Assembly (NCBI GenBank): GCA_019828595.1 | Contig: JAHQRK010000049.1 | Span: 92,837-156,836, forward strand | DNA: 64,000 nucleotides | Direction of reading: 5' to 3' | Origin: Aphanomyces cochlioides | Lineage: Eukaryota; Oomycota; Saprolegniomycetes; Saprolegniales; Verrucalvaceae | Made by a program: the position numbers and the translations under genes | Notes under the pieces: generated by a model | Told to the model about the DNA's origin: nothing | What the model saw: the letters and a program-made list of their open reading frames with translations, nothing else | Databases searched by the model: none | In this document: piece by piece, positions 63,840 through 64,000 of the stretch | How positions within the stretch are numbered: the stretch's first letter is position 1 | Layout of the letters: every line of letters begins with the position of its first letter

Positions 63840-64000
63840 ATGAACAGCGACGCACTGCTGTTCTTCCCAGTCATGGCGCTCTTGGCCGAGAACGACGAAG
63901 AACGCTCCCGAGCGATCCACATCCCAAGCTCACGGTTCAATACGCTCTTATCGTGTCGCCGTCCACCTCTCTCTTTTCAAGCTTGTTCGCTTTGTCATCC
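63840..64000 (+). CDS. Possible gene start running off the window
   Basis: ATG 63840 opens a frame (MNSDALLFFPVMALLAENDE, then RAIHIPSSRFNTLLSCRRP) that stays open to the last base, 53 codons. It may be the first exon of a gene to the right. The evidence is only openness and protein-like composition. Confidence 0.3.
   Translation, partial: MNSDALLFFPVMALLAENDEERSRAIHIPSSRFNTLLSCRRPPLSFQACSLCH

Overview
The window reads as nuclear DNA of an oomycete, most likely a saprolegnialean such as Aphanomyces. The reasons are C-C-C-H repeat proteins of the kind annotated in oomycetes as WRKY19-like, GT-AG introns only 37 and 45 nt long, a mixture of IS630/Tc1/mariner, PIF/Harbinger and LTR-retrotransposon genes, and an oomycete-style initiator just upstream of a purple acid phosphatase. 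The genus is an inference. No tRNA, rRNA, CRISPR array or bacterial operon was seen.

Layout. 1-9 kb: a diverged ~960-bp direct repeat, a five-finger WRKY19-like gene (2938-3438), a DD34E transposase with one in-frame stop and a convergent broken partner gene (4285-6323), and a TIR-bounded DD81E transposon (6990-8859). 9-10.6 kb: the one clear conserved metabolic gene, a secreted purple acid phosphatase. 11-47 kb: a cluster of at least fifteen paralogues of an F-box-like/leucine-rich-repeat protein family (called here the LRR family) on both strands. Three are intact (15681-17048, 31188-32585, 34031-35422), one is nearly intact (36033-37280), and the rest are fragments, frameshifted copies or copies split by transposons. 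In three copies the split is very clean: a 216-bp TA-flanked MITE, a 2.74-kb PIF/Harbinger element and a 189-bp element with a 7-bp duplication each sit inside a coding region, and leaving the insert out rejoins the conserved protein sequence at that point. 37.4-40.3 kb: a nest of three elements (a DD82E transposon inside a related non-autonomous element inside a MITE). 47-53 kb: a second PIF/Harbinger remnant, then gag and gag-protease pieces of an LTR retrotransposon. 53-58.8 kb: two broken small secreted-protein genes and a segmentally duplicated region with further decayed WRKY19-like copies. 58.8-64 kb: AT-rich sequence with small repeats and a Tourist-like MITE; an open reading frame starts at 63840 and runs off the end.

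How it fits together. The cluster looks like a birth-and-death array. Two intact paralogues share a ~240-bp almost identical block that points to gene conversion, several truncated copies share the same break just before the IAKYYS motif, and a second unknown gene (28936-29639) has been copied along with the LRR genes. Short TA-flanked MITEs with TTGTC-type ends lie within about 165 bp of every intact or nearly intact family member, so they may supply promoters or 3' ends. The biochemical role of the LRR family is not known from the sequence; an F-box-like substrate-recognition role is only suggested by its architecture.
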